Shown here one piece after another: positions 34,701 through 46,988 of a stretch of DNA of 64,000 nucleotides (the first letter of the stretch is position 1; the number at the start of each line of letters is the position of its first letter). The stretch lies in the NCBI RefSeq assembly GCF_027580225.2, contig NC_073354.2, positions 24,325,001 to 24,389,000 of the forward strand, in the 5' to 3' direction. The stretch is from Misgurnus anguillicaudatus. Taxonomy: Eukaryota > Chordata > Actinopteri > Cypriniformes > Cobitidae. The notes below the pieces were generated by a model. It was not told where the DNA came from. It ran no database searches and was given only the letters and a program-made list of their open reading frames with translations. A program made the translations under genes and the position numbers.

Positions 34701-37451
34701 TTGTAGATTTAGTGGAGTAATATCTTGTACTAAAATGTAATCTAATCATTTTAACTTTCACATTTATGGATTTGGCAGATGCATTTAACCAAATAGACGC
34801 ACAGGGCATTTTGCGTATATATATATTTTAATCAGGCTGTTTGTTCCCTGCCACGAACCCATGACTTTTGCCTTCTAACGCAATGATTAAGCTACATGAT
34901 AACTTTATTTTAATTTAGAATACATAGTTTGTTCAATCTACCAATAACAAAGCAAACAATGGTGCTTAATTTGTGTTAAAATTCATATTTCAATAAATCA
35001 GTGCAAAGGAATTTGTTAAGCGCGCATTGGTGGGAAGCGTCATATCGCAAGTCCCATAAAACAATGTTCAGTAGACCCGCACAATGGCGACATTAGGGAG
35101 AGTGTTAACTTAATGATTTCCCCATTGAGCCTCGTCTGACTGGCCTGGTCTCTACAAGCTGCCAACCCCGCTTCATAATGAACCTCGACAACTGCTTTCT
35201 TCGAGCCGTCTATAGGCTCGCGGATTAGGGAGTGACACGGGAGAATAATGCGCACCAGCGCGTTTCAGCGACTCCAGTGAAGTGTATGCAAATGAACGTG
35301 GAGTAAATGAAAATTGTGATTTTTTCTTGTGTGCGCAGAACACTTTTTTTCTGTATTTGAGTCTGTCAATAGAGCTATATTTGCATGTATATAGGAGAGT
35401 CGTTTAGAGGAACGGCTATGTAATTACACTGACATATGTCCACCTGCTCATTGATTTTCCAGTGACCCGTCAAAATGGGTAGCATGGGAATTCGGATATG
35501 GACCGGTGACGAAAGAGAAGGAAAACGACTTAGTGCCCTCAGACTTTTTTAAAAAGGAGAGGCAGAGAAAAAAATCACTCAGTTGCATGCCAGATGTTTT
35601 AATAGATGATCGTCAATGTCCTTATTTTCTAAAAAAAACACTCCTTAAAAATTAAGATGCTACGTGATGCCATGAAGGACCTATCCGAATTTTTGTGTGG
35701 TTCCATGCAGAACCTTTAACATCCAAATAACTTTTCCATTTCACCAAAGGTTCTTTGTACTAAAAACAGTTATTTAAACTATTAAAATTAAAAAAGAAAT
35801 GATCCCTTTAGGAACCTTTGACTATGGGTAACGAAAAGATCTTCTATTATGACATCGCTGTAAAGAAACTTTTGTAGCACCTTTATTTTTAAAAAGTGTT
35901 GCTATGCTTTTGGTGGCGCGTATGTATATCATTAATTTAACATGAAATGTTTAATTAGCTACTGCCTGTGTTTGCATCTTGCACTTCAACTTGTTGCATT
36001 TTGCCACGGGGTCGTTTTTCAAACTTGAATGCTGCTTTACAAAAAATTTAATTTGCTTTCTATTTTAAAATGAATTTACAAAAACTTTCAGTCTATTTCC
36101 ACTGTTACCAAAGTCATAAATCCTGAGGTTTTAATGTCTTAATTTGTAATGGTACTTAAACGCATCAAGACAGCTCCTGTTTCGAAGAAGTCATGGCCTA
36201 CTCCTCACCTCCAACAACGTCAAATACCATCATAGCATAATTTAACAATGCTGTGAAAATAAAATTAATTTAAATTAATATCTTGGTTAACAAACACATA
36301 GGTGAACTAAAGGCGGATTTGTTTTGACGGATGGACCACGTCTTTAACTTTTACTATGGATGTCGCAGGTTGCATTTTGCTTAGTAGTTGTTTAAAGACA
36401 TATAGCATATTTCATTACTGTAAACAGCATCAACTTGCTGCATTGGGTGGCGTAACTCTGAACCTAATGGACTTTCGACCACCCAAAGAGTGCAAGTGCT
36501 CGCAGTTTCATCTCTGTAAAATAATATTTCTGTTTATTTGACTTTATTTGTAAACATTAAATAGGATAACATAAAAACAGTGAAACACACGTAAAGCGTA
36601 ATCACAAAAGTTGGTGAGCTTAACGCAAAAAATAACAAACGAAAAGTTAAGGCCTCAATATTATTTCATGTTTTCGGTTGCACTGGGGAATTACTAATTT
36701 GGACTAAAATAATAGGCAACATTAAATCTTGTTTAGTCTAAAATATTTTTTCAATTCTGTTATTTAAAAATAATTAGCAAGTGTGATTTAGAAACAACTG
36801 TACCATTTAAATTAGTTGTTGATTTTTCTATTTTTTTCTGAGTTTCCATTATACTAATCAAAAAGTCAAAGAAAAGCGCAAATTTAAAGTAGGACGAACG
36901 CATTATACTGGCTTCTAATCATATGAAATAAGCATAATTTTCTAAGAAATAATCTGTTACTCAATGTTTTAGAATAAGCAAAAACTTTTTACATTCTTTT
37001 TAACATCACTACCATTCTTGTTGCTTCGAGATTAATTTCTAAGTCATTACCAAAATAGATGCTTAGAGCACCCAAATAGAGAAAACTTGTTGCTGAAACA
37101 TTATGCACAGTTTACGCACACTTTACGCATTGCAAATTATGACATTTTAAAGATAACGCGCTGTTCAAACTATCTGTAGAATTTTAAGGCATTTGTGTCA
37201 ATGTGTTTCCAGCAGTTTAAGAGGATAACTAAGAATATTTTAACTTTTTTATTATAAGGAAGCAACAATTGCAAACATTTTAAAAAGGGTTTAACAACTC
37301 TGGAAATCCTAACACCATAACCATTACGCAATAATTGTACTTATTTCGAAATCAACACAAAATTGCCTTTATGAGTAAAAACAGATTACTCACTGGATTT
37401 GACATTTAAAATATCCAAACAACCACTTGTTGAACCAGCAGGCTTGCTCAT
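31765..37451 (-). CDS. nr2e1: nr2e1 (tailless/TLX): orphan nuclear receptor, complete
   Basis: Nine coding exons on the minus strand: 37427-37451, 34290-34435, 33778-33865, 33181-33416, 32905-33051, 32702-32798, 32367-32516, 32077-32182, 31765-31927 (1,158 nt, 385 aa plus stop). Every junction is GT-AG and in phase, and the length equals human NR2E1. It begins [19 protein letters not shown]. Two C4 zinc fingers span about 16-80. The P-box CDGCSG (33-38) is the tailless-type variant of the usual CEGCKG. The hinge carries [12 protein letters not shown]. The ligand-binding domain runs from about 170 to the C-terminus [11 protein letters not shown] and includes [12 protein letters not shown] and [17 protein letters not shown]. 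Family knowledge: TLX is a transcriptional repressor that maintains neural and retinal stem cells and binds AAGTCA half-sites. The gene converges on snx3 and is divergent from ostm1 across 18 kb of gene-free DNA, which suits a developmentally regulated gene. No disruption is seen. Confidence 0.97.
34761..34900 (-). repeat. tRNA-derived short repeat, copy 2
   Basis: On the minus strand it reads TAGCTTAATCATTGCGTTAG, then AAGGCAAAAGTCATGGGTTC (B-box) and ends in a decayed TCTGCCAAATCCATAAATG tail. Lies in nr2e1 intron 1. Confidence 0.65.
35630..35900. repeat. Non-autonomous repeat, CACTTTTTAAAAATAAAGGTGCT type
   Basis: Blocks AAAGGTTCTTTGTACTAAAA, ATCTTCTATTATGACATCGC and GTAGCACCTTTATTTTTAAA. 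Partial relatives at about 34600-34690, 53570-53650 and 60895-60960. Inside nr2e1 intron 1. Confidence 0.6.
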
Positions 37452-38023
37452 ATTGAAGAAGTCTTCTCCAAGAAAGCTGTGTCGAAAACGGAAACTTTTC
37501 AGGCCCAGGGGAGTCTAACACTTTTAACTTTGATCGAATTTAAACATTAATTTGAGATTCCGATTTACAATGTCCAGTTTCTGCACTTGCTTCTGTATTT
37601 GTCTCTTTGCTTATGTCCAAATCGCTTCTCTTGTTTTTCAGCAAATAGAATCCGGATTTGGTTTGACTTGATTGATGAGATGGATGCTGCCAGTGCCCCA
37701 CAGACAAGATACCCACGCCGGTTCCTGGTCTCTCAGCGCTACGGAAAGTTGGTACCAACTACACTGTATAAGCCAAGCATCTATCTACGCACGTAGTGTA
37801 CTGCTTACAGGTTCAAAAGTACAACACGACACGAGCTGGAAATGTCTCAGCCCGAAGCCTCGGTGAGTGACTTTGTGATGTGTATCGTCAGATTAAAGGC
37901 TTGCTAATATGTATGAGATGTATTAGAGTAAGAGGGCGGGAGAGAGGGAGGGTGGGAGGAGAGCCCAACTTCCTTTGACCACTTAGCTTTTCCCTGCCTT
38001 CTGCTTCAACTCCTGCTCGCGCA

Positions 38024-38031
38024 TGACGTCA
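38024..38031. promoter_or_regulatory. Perfect CRE palindrome TGACGTCA upstream of nr2e1
   Basis: TGACGTCA, the full CREB/ATF site, 573 bp upstream of the nr2e1 ATG in a moderately GC-rich stretch. Function inferred from motif only. Confidence 0.3.
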
Positions 38032-38894
38032 CATGGAGGATGAAGTGATATTGCATACACAGTGAGTCAGTGAGAGACTGTCAGAGGCTAATGCTGAGCT
38101 CTATAGGAATGGATTAGGCTGTTTAAATGACTAAATTAAATGTTTGTCTAGCTTACTCTTTCTTCTCACTGATTTAGGGAAAATTGCCATCCCCTTACAG
38201 ATTTATGCTGACCACAGACAGGCTAGTAAATAGTTTACACGATTTAATTTTCTATAAACCATGTGAGCATAATTAATTTTTGTGTGTGCAGCGATCTTAC
38301 TTTCTATCGATAGGCGAGCTGTCCTCGCGCATGATTTCTGAATCCTTTCGTCGCGCGCGTGCACCTGTTGCGTTCGCAGGTTTCGCAGAGTGACTGTAAG
38401 CTAAAGATCTGCCTCTTTCAATCCCAAATGTTACACCGACGTTTCTTTTTCGTGTGAGCAGGTTTTCATAAATGGCGTAAAAACTTTTTTTGCCAGGCCA
38501 AAGTGTTTGGTGCATTTTAATTTACACGTTATAAGATCCAAGTCATATTTTATTTTATATTTTGCACTGCACGCTGCTCCATAAGAGCAGACCAGTTCAA
38601 CAAAACATTTTTCTTGTGTGTTTCTCAACAGATTTTATTTATATTGTTATTATTTCATTGTTTTATATGTCTCATTTACGTGGTGGATAAAATATAAATA
38701 AATTATAAAATAAATAAATAAATAATAACATAAATATAAATATACAAAATTATTTATGTTACATGTTTACACAAATGTGTAGAGATGTCAAATGTAAAAT
38801 AAATGTTTAATTATAAATTAAATGGGTTGAATTCAGGTTGATTGGGTAGTTGAGATGTGAGAAACTATCCCAGTTTACTTGAATTATATATTTA

Positions 38895-39030
38895 TAGGGT
38901 TAGCAGTGCAAAGGTCATGGGTTCTAACCCATGTCACAGGGAACACGGGAATACGCAGTGATAAGAAATATTTTACAAATATTTTCCGTACACTGTCGCT
39001 TTGGATAAAGCCGTCTGCCATTAAAACTAA
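38895..39030 (+). repeat. tRNA-derived short repeat, copy 3
   Basis: GGTTAGCAGTGCAAAGGTCA with a clear B-box GGTTCTAACCC, then CACTGTCGCTTTGGATAAAG and CCGTCTGCCA. Best preserved of the three copies; the A-box end is missing. Confidence 0.7.
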
Positions 39031-39329
39031 ACATTTTACTTAGTGTGTTGTCATGTATATAGGGCTACATAAATATATATCTTATATTTATATTTTTAAT
39101 ATAAAAAGCTGTTGTCTTGAGACTGTTATAAGTTAATATTGTCTGTTTTGAAAAGGCACAAAAAGTCGAAAACAGTCTTGGTTTTGATGTGCGCTCTGGT
39201 TTGGAGAGGACAAATGCGCGCGACAGGGAGAACCACAACTGTACCCCTTTGAGAACGTGCGCAGTGACATCTTGACCTTAACAGCGTGCCGTGTTGTGGC
39301 CACCTCCAGTAGACATCCATATATTAGAT

Positions 39330-39460
39330 TTAATTATGAACATTCCCACGGTAGCTCGAGGCCATATGGGAACCCTAAATCTGAGCGTAAACGTGGCGAG
39401 CAGGGGCGTATCTAATCGCAATTAGTGATTGTCATGTCCTCCTTTAAACGGTGCTCTCTG
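39330..39460. promoter_or_regulatory. Candidate conserved non-coding element upstream of nr2e1
   Basis: Non-repetitive, with CCATATGG palindrome and homeodomain words (TAATCGCAATTAGTGATTG). About 1.9 kb upstream of the nr2e1 ATG. Inferred. Confidence 0.28.
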
Positions 39461-40331
39461 TGCACTGAAAAGAAATTAGGATTTTTGACAGGTGAATGAC
39501 TGGTGAGTTTTTAAAAACGTTGTATGTCAAAAGACGCAAACAATTTCTCTGTATGCATCAACAAACTGTAGGTCCACGAGTGACCAAATCTAAAAAATTG
39601 AAAAATTGAGTCAAATGACCTATAGTTATGTAGCCTATATAATCTTTATTGTTTATTTAAATATGATATATTTAATTGAAAACCCATTTGTCAATACCGA
39701 TTAGTCTTTCTGGCTCATCTCCCACTTTCTATGCGTTTTATGTGTGTGCGTATGAGTGTGTGCCTTATAGGGGTGGGGTGGTCTGCTCCTAGTAATCTGC
39801 TTAACTTGCCCTAATCCTGTCATTCATAGATAGTCTTTACACAAACATAACCAACATCATGGTTACCCTGGCTGCTTGCTTTCACTTTTTGTGCTTGTGA
39901 CTCTCCTCTCAATAACAGTCAATGAAAATCTCTGACAAAGAACCATCTGATTGTGTATCTAGTTGTTGGCTTGACAGAATCAGTATGCAACTGCTTACTT
40001 AGCCCTTAAAGTGGAGAGGTCCGTAACCACTTCGGTAGCAACATGTCGAAGATGCTGGAAAAGACTTTTCAATGATGAGACTTTGTTCTGGAAATATCTT
40101 GTATATGTCACTGAGGCATCATTCGACCATTGGGGAAGGATACACAATGCATTGTTTAAGTAACTGTTGAAGACCTTAGCACTGCTATCAACATTTTAAG
40201 ATGTAAATGCATAAGCAGATTAAACTGTAGGACTAATAAACCTTATAAAACAGAAATCATTTATTCACAATGCAATGGACAAATATTAATTGTGGGGTGG
40301 ACTTAAATTGAATCATTCAATATAAAAATTT

Positions 40332-40503
40332 CTGTAGAAATTACAGTATTACTGCCAGCTGGTTGCCAGTAACTTACTGTAGATTTTACATTTATGTTAT
40401 TTACTGGCAACAGTTTGTTCAAAGTTAAATGATCATGAAACATTTTCAGTCTTTATCTTCTACAGTAAGTTACTGGCAACCAGCTGCATAATTACAGCTA
40501 ATT
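40332..40503. mobile_element. Fold-back repeat, ~170 bp
   Basis: CTGCCAGCTGGTTGCCAGTA with ACTTACTGTAGA mirrors TCTACAGTAAGTTACTGGCA with ACCAGCTGCA. The loop contains a third TTACTGGCAACAG. Hairpin MITE. Confidence 0.75.
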
Positions 40504-41469
40504 TTTTACACTATTATTGATCAATACGAACAAATTTTACTTTTCAAATCATTAATCTATCAGAAAAAATAAATACAAAGGCAAAAATATGGTCATTCAA
40601 TAATTAAAAACTGACATATTATTATTGTGACTACAGTAATGATATTTTCTGCAGGGCCATTAATTTGTCAATAACTACACAATAAAAGACTAAGAAGATA
40701 CTGCTGAGATTCAAACCTCATGGCTGGAGTTTACAAACCTAAACTGTGTATATTCTGTCCATATGATGTTATTGAACATTATTTAAAATTAATTTGAGTA
40801 AAAATCATTTTGTATATGCAACTGCTTGTATCCATATTACAAATCCAGGGTTTTCACCCGACATTTCACCTGATTACACAACACTAGTTGTTGTTTTTCA
40901 AGAGTCATAAAATTATCTATTTATTTATTTATTTTTTAGATATTTTCTAGATTTTTTTTACAATCGTTACATACAGAAACAGTATTTTATTTAATTTCTG
41001 TTCATCATTCTCGGTTGCTAACAGTCTGATTACACTCTTAAAGTTCACTTTAGGGTTTTGGTGTATCTATCTGTATTTTGTAAATATACATTTTTGTGGA
41101 GTATTTTTAAATATAACTATATGCAATTTCTGAGGACGAATAGAAATAAATTTTTCCATAGTATGGCACATTATAATCACCTCATTTGGATATTTTACCC
41201 ATAAGTTACAACGTCATTGCTATTGTACTTCATTTTTTAGCCTCTAGTTATAACTGATAAACATTACAGATTCACTTACACAGATGATTTAACATTTAAC
41301 CTAATATCAAAATTAATTTAATATTTTGCCTCTCTGTACAGTCCATTTCATGTGCATTGTTATTCATTTGAGGTACCTTACCTGCACACCCCCAAACACC
41401 TATTAATGCCAACCTACACTTTTATATAAAAAATAATAATTATATACCATTAATAAAAGCCCAACACAT

Positions 41470-42270
41470 CCTCACCCAGTCTAACTGGCAGGTCGATGGA
41501 CGCTTTCTGACAAATCTATTTGGGGCAAATTGTCAGTGAGAAACTTCCGCCTGAGCTAGCCCGGACAAAACTGGCTGTTGGACGGACTAAATCCTACTGC
41601 AGGAGGGTCGGGACAATGGTCTGTGAATGTGTTGATGTGCTGGCAGTGGCTTGGGCCTGACAATGGCTGGATTAATTGGTCCCTTGGCTGACTGATTTGA
41701 GATGGCTTCACTCGGGTCCTCTCCATGGGGAGCCCCATTGTCCTTCTCCTGATTCCCACTTTTCACAAACTCCAAACAAAAGTCAATTTCTTTCTCAAGG
41801 GGTTTTGGAAGAAGAGGAGAAATATCGAGACCTCGCGGTTCGGCCTCGCAAGAGGTGACTTTAAAAGAAAGCTCCTTTCTCCCCTCATCGTCTAAGTTTT
41901 TAAATGGATGACTTAACTCGTTCCGTTTCTCTTTCTCACTGCCCTCCCGCACTCCTTAAGGCACCCTGTTCCTCCTGGGACTTAAGGTGTTACCGTATGT
42001 GTATATGAGAGGCTTCTCCAGCAGGCACCTGTTGAGAGTGCTGGCAGGCCGAGCTGAAGAGCTCCCTCTCATTAATATTAAAACATCAGAGATGCCATCA
42101 TGTTGCTGCGCTGAAATCTGTCTGATGTTGTCCCCCCCGACCCGACTCCCTGGGGACCGACTCTCCGCTTCCACGGTCACTCATGCAGGGCCCCCCACCG
42201 CCCTCTCATCACTGGCTGTCTCTTTTTCTGTCCTCTCATTATCATTCTGGGTTTTTTTAAAGTCTCGTTA
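41470..42270. promoter_or_regulatory. Candidate long conserved non-coding block (nr2e1-ostm1 gap)
   Basis: About 800 bp of non-repetitive, base-balanced sequence amid AT-rich DNA (for example GGCTGGATTAATTGGTCCCT, TCTCATTAATATTAAAACAT). It is open on the minus strand for 121 codons at 41587-41952, but that frame matches no family I know and lacks a clear start context or splice framework. Most likely regulatory. Confidence 0.3.
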
Positions 42271-42771
42271 ACAAATTATGACAGCTGGCTGGAGAAGCTT
42301 TAGACGTTCACACCATTTTGGCTAACAGTTTAAGGGCCCAAATGACAAACTTTGTTTTGCTGTGACTTCAACTTTCTTCTGTGTCTTTGCATCCTTTGAT
42401 TACGGCTGTCCAGGTGACAGCTTTGCAATTGAATATTAAACAGAATAAATTTGCCTGCCAAAACCCATCAAATCATTTTATGGCTGTATATAAGACCTTT
42501 TGAATACAATATAGTGTTGCATATTAATTTTTTATGCTTCAGACTTAAGCTTTTTAGCCATATTTCTCTTGGAGTTGCTTGAGAAAAGTCAGATCATTTT
42601 ATAGGCTATGTTTTTTTTTATGCAGCATTACACTTCAACAAATGTTATGAGTAAATAAAGAGAGAAGAGTCAATTTGCAACACTTTTTTTCTTTTATTAT
42701 TTTGTAATAATTAGGCTTGCTTTGTATTTAACTTTAATGTTAAATAGATTAAATTAATAATAAATATTTTA

Positions 42772-42930
42772 ATATTTTAAAATAAAATAAAATAAAATAA
42801 AATAAAATAAAATAAAAAATATAAAATAAAATAAAAATAAAAATATAAAACAATATATAAAAAATAAAATAAAATAAAATAAAATAAAATATAAAATATA
42901 AAACAATATATAAAAAATAAAATAAAATAA
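42772..42930. repeat. (TAAAA)n AT-rich low-complexity tract
   Basis: Pentanucleotide AAAAT/TAAAA array with ATATAAAACAATATATAAAA interruptions that are themselves duplicated. Gives spurious Phe/Tyr/Leu-rich frames on the minus strand. Confidence 0.93.
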
Positions 42931-43475
42931 GTGCACAGAAAGTTGAAATCGCTGATCGGTGAATGATGCTGTGATGCTGAAGCTGGACACTCTGACTGTG
43001 GGAATATCACACCCCACTCATTACATGAGAAGGCTTTATTTTTGGGATTAGGCAGAGGGAGGGGATGTTAAAGCGGAGGTGAGGGTTTGTAGGTGTAATA
43101 TATTGTTTTCCAAATAATTATGTGTGTTATGTTCCTGCTCCATAATTGACACTTCTTTATTAAACTTAGTCGATTAATGATTTTTCAGTTACATTTATGT
43201 AAATCTCAGCAGTTGGCCCCCACATCTCTATTTCCTATTGTATGCTCTGGGTTTGGCTGGTAGGTGGCCTAATTGAATGCGATAATAAGGCTATAGGCCA
43301 ATAAGTGTAATTACTGTACCTTCACATTTAAAGCTTTGAATTTGTGGTCGAGAAGCGATAATCATACAGTTGCCAGACAGACTAGAAAGTTTTTTCCCCC
43401 AAACTCTGGGTTTTTCAAAAGGTTCAAACACAAATGGTACACAGAAGACTGGCCCTTGGCCCTCACTCCTGAGAC

Positions 43476-44973
43476 CAGAGGCGATTCTAGGGTTAGAGCT
43501 TTAGGGGTGCTGAGCACCCAATGAGCTCCGCTGCCACCACCCACTCTTTTTTCCTACAGAAACCAATAATATGTCTATTGTAAAATAACTATCATTTTAA
43601 CATTGGTTCAACTAACTCCAAAATCCAGATTTTTTTTAAACCTTTCAGGCATGAAAACGGGTCAGGGGTGAAAAAGATGAGAAGAAAATTACCCCTCTAG
43701 GGTCTGGGAGAATGCTCCCCCTTAGAATTTTTTTAAATTACATATTTTAAAGCATCAATCTGATGAGTTTTGAGATGCATTTTTTTGCCAACCTTTTTAT
43801 TTCTAATTAGTGGCGAGCTAGCACTTTTTTGCAATTAATGCCATATTAAAATATCAGGACAAAAGGTGGGCTACAGCAGCAGTGTGGGTATGGTTTTATG
43901 TAAATATACAGTGTGTCGTTTTAAGCCTTTGTCAAAATGACAAATCTCCTAATTTATAACTTTTATGCCTACAACATATGGTAGGTTTATTAATAGTTTG
44001 TTAAGTTGCAGCTTTTCTTTTAACAGTCCTTTAATTGAACCATTACCTTTACTATATGTCTAAAACAAAACACTTGTGACTCTTGCACTAAGGGTTAAAA
44101 ACGTTATCCCCTTCATATTAATCTACATGTGACAAACTAAAAAAATATTTATTGTCTAGTTTGATAGTCAGACAGTTAGTGATTTCACACATAACTTACC
44201 AGTACTGGTGGTATACAGTGATATGTTTGTTTTCACTCTGTTCCAAATCCCATGTTTTCATGATGACTGACCAGAAAAGACGCAAGTGACGTCATGTTTA
44301 CATGACTCCCAATTGTTAAATAAGTCTCAAATTAACGATAAATCATACAATAAACTTTAACAACGGAGACACACGTATGCAACTACCCACTGAGACGCAC
44401 AAAACTGCATGCGTCTTGCGAAAGAACATTGTAACCGGCGCTACTTCTCTCCGTTTCTATGGACGAGTCACCCAGGTACTGAGCTACTCCGCAGCGCGCA
44501 GGTACCCGCCGGACTAAAATAATCCGAACATAAACACTTATTATACGTGTATCATGGTGATTCCGTATAAGACAAAAACACGGCTTGAAAGATTGATTCG
44601 TGATGTACTCGCTCATTATAAACAAAACGTAAACATTTTGTAAGATTTGAACAAAAAAGTTGCATCACAACACTTTTAACTGATTCTCACTCTGCGTGTG
44701 TTTCGCTCTGAATGACGGTCGGGCTAAGCGATGCAGGTACAGAGAAGTAAAAGAAGAGGATGACACCATTTGCTAAGCGGGGAGGTTTTCATTTTCTACC
44801 TTAACATATACATTTTAAACCAAAACTACGGAGTATGTTTTGGACATTATAACCTTGTCAAAGACGAACGAACATTTTGGAATAAATAAATTTCTTGCTC
44901 CAATTTTTAGGGGTGCTGAGCTCCTTTTTAGGGGTGCTGAAGCACCCCTAAAAAGGGGCTAGCCTCGCCCATG
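43476..44973. mobile_element. hAT-type non-autonomous element with 8-bp target duplication
   Basis: Flanked by direct CCTGAGAC at 43468-43475 and 44974-44981. Ends CAGAGGCGATTCTAGGG and (reverse) CATGGGCGAGGCTAGCC match at the bases CA..GGCG...CTAG. GGGGTGCTGAGC recurs near both ends. 1,498 bp, no transposase frame. Eight-bp duplications are the hAT hallmark. Confidence 0.85.
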
Positions 44974-45239
44974 CCTGAGACCCCAAACTATCATTCATAA
45001 CCTTTCCGCGTTACTCCGAAAAGGAAAAGAGAAGAGAGGAGAGTAGAGAAGGAGGGGAGAGGAGGACTGTGGGGAGGACCATGGACGCTTATTTAAAAAG
45101 ACTTCCTTTATTGGACCATGTGCAGGCAGTTCACTCACAAAAGCCTTAAATAGGATATTTTCTGTTCCCTATAGTTGCTTTCCCTTTTAAGTGCCGAGGC
45201 AAAAAAAGTAAGTTTACAACTCCTCTTACAATGAAGCTC

Positions 45240-45450
45240 TTCACTCCCAGGTTGCTGAGACCCGGGCTGACCTGGGAAAGTTAATTAGGAGGCCAACAAT
45301 GAGCGAGCCCGAGCAAAATACCTCGCCTCTCCTCCAGCCAAAGATGTCATCCATTAATTAGGCAAATCTTTAAGGTGGGCTTATTGAATTTACAGAAAGG
45401 CCGCAGATTGGGCGGGACGCGTTTTTTGATCAGGCCCTCGCCCCAAACAA
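45240..45450. promoter_or_regulatory. Candidate conserved non-coding element
   Basis: Non-repetitive GC-rich stretch with ATTAATTAGGCAAATC and AAAGATGTCATCCATTAATT. Homeodomain-rich; inferred from texture. Confidence 0.25.
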
Positions 45451-46133
45451 TGCCTTCTCCTGGTTAAGGAAAAAGGGAGGGGATTGGTGGAAGGAGAGGA
45501 GGAAGAGAAAGAGAAGGAGGGGAAAACAGGAGAGAGAGAGAGAGAGAAAGAAACGTATGGGTTGCAGAGGCTCAATGGGAATAAAGATGGGGAGATTCAC
45601 AGGGGCTTGGGGGCATGCTTCAACGATGATGTCATGCAAAGGCAACCTGGGGGCTTGGGAAGAGTGGAAAGGAGGAGGGGGTCTTCAGCCACGGGGGCCA
45701 CTCAAAGTTAACATGGCTGCATCTGGGCCAAAGCCGTCTCTCTAAAGGACCAAAATGCATATACACCCCTGCTGATCAGTGCTTTCATTCACCTAGCATC
45801 TGTGTTCCACCATGCTATTATTAATGCATTTTCTCAAGTGCTACTACACATTATTTAATTCATCTGAAATCTCATTTACTTCGAATTCCTTTAGTTGACA
45901 AACATTTTTGATGAATAACCTATCATACAGATATGATTGTTCAGTCTAAACTTACAGGAATTCGTAACTTTTATATGGTTCATTTATATGAATGCATACA
46001 ATGCGAATCATACAAAAACTATGCTTGTTAGAAAAAGCAATGATGAAGCCCCACCTCAAACCTAATGCCACATGGGGCGAAAGCACATTAGACAAAAAAC
46101 GTACCAGTGAGATATACAGAATACGTCCATCTC

Positions 46134-46394
46134 TTAAAGGAAAACACCACCGTTTTTCAATATTTTACTATGTTCTTATCTCAACTTAGACTAATTAATA
46201 AATACCTATGGCTTCTAAATTCATCCCTGTTTGGAGCCATAGGAATGAATGGGGCTAGGCTAAATGCTAACACATTCAAAATGCGCTATACAAAGATTAA
46301 AAGTGCATGCATTGAAAAAAGATAGGTATGTAATTTGTCTAAGTTGAGGTAAGAACATAGTAAAATGTTGAAAAACTGTGGTGTTTTCCTTTAA
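46134..46394. mobile_element. Fold-back MITE family A, copy 3 (short form, 261 bp)
   Basis: TTAA at 46134-46137 and 46391-46394. Arms AAAGGAAAACACCACCGTTT / AACTGTGGTGTTTTCCTTTAA. Lacks most of the centre seen in copy 1. Confidence 0.85.
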
Positions 46395-46538
46395 TCTCAT
46401 GAGATATTTATATACAAAGATTAAATGTGCACGCATTGAAAAAAGATAGGTATGTAATTTGTCTAAGTTGAGGTAAGACCATAGTAAAATGTTGAAAAAC
46501 TGTGGTGTTTTCCTTTAATGTCATGAGATATTTATATA
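46291..46538. repeat. 124-bp tandem duplication of MITE arm plus flank
   Basis: Unit 1 is 46291-46414 and unit 2 is 46415-46538; each starts CAAAGATTAAA and ends GATATTTATATA. They differ at about five positions. TATA precedes unit 1 and ends both units, consistent with microhomology-mediated duplication. Confidence 0.9.
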
Positions 46539-46547
46539 AATTTTTCC

Positions 46548-46780
46548 CACACCGTGAAAATACTTTGCTGCCTTAACATTTTTGTTGATTCAACTCGTAT
46601 CTACATGTCTTTTCAACTTACTATTATTTATCTTGACTAGAGATGAGTTGTTATAACTTACAAAAAATTGTTCTCAACTATATTTTATAAGTTGTGACAA
46701 CTCATCTCTGTTGACATGACTTGTAAATCCGAGTTGATTCAACGAAAAACCTCAAGGCAGCAAAGTATTTTTTACAGTGC
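46548..46780. mobile_element. Fold-back MITE, TIR CACTGTAAAAAATACTTTGC
   Basis: Left CACCGTGAAAATACTTTGCT with GCCTTAACA mirrors the right CTCAAGGCAGCAAAGTATTT with TTTACAGTG. The inner GAGATGAGTTGTTATAAC / GTTGTGACAACTCATCTC also pairs. Confidence 0.8.
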
Positions 46781-46988
46781 AGAAAATTGGTAAAGTTCAT
46801 TAACAAATGTTTCAGCATAGGTGTGGCAGTAAATTTTACCTTTTTTATTTGAGTATTCTCTAAGTTTATTATAGTATTTTAATTACACAATGATTCTAAA
46901 AAAATAAGTTTCCATTAAAAATTAAAAAAAAAGTTTGTATTTATGAATCGAAATGTTTTTAGACGTTTTTTTTTTTTTTTGAAGAATT

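Noticed and set aside
41587..41952. 121-codon minus-strand open frame
   Set aside because: Charged but matches no family I know and has no supporting promoter or exon structure. Kept only as a low-confidence regulatory block and a finding.
42769..43017. Phe/Tyr/Leu-rich minus-strand frames that look like membrane proteins
   Set aside because: They translate the TAAAA pentanucleotide array.
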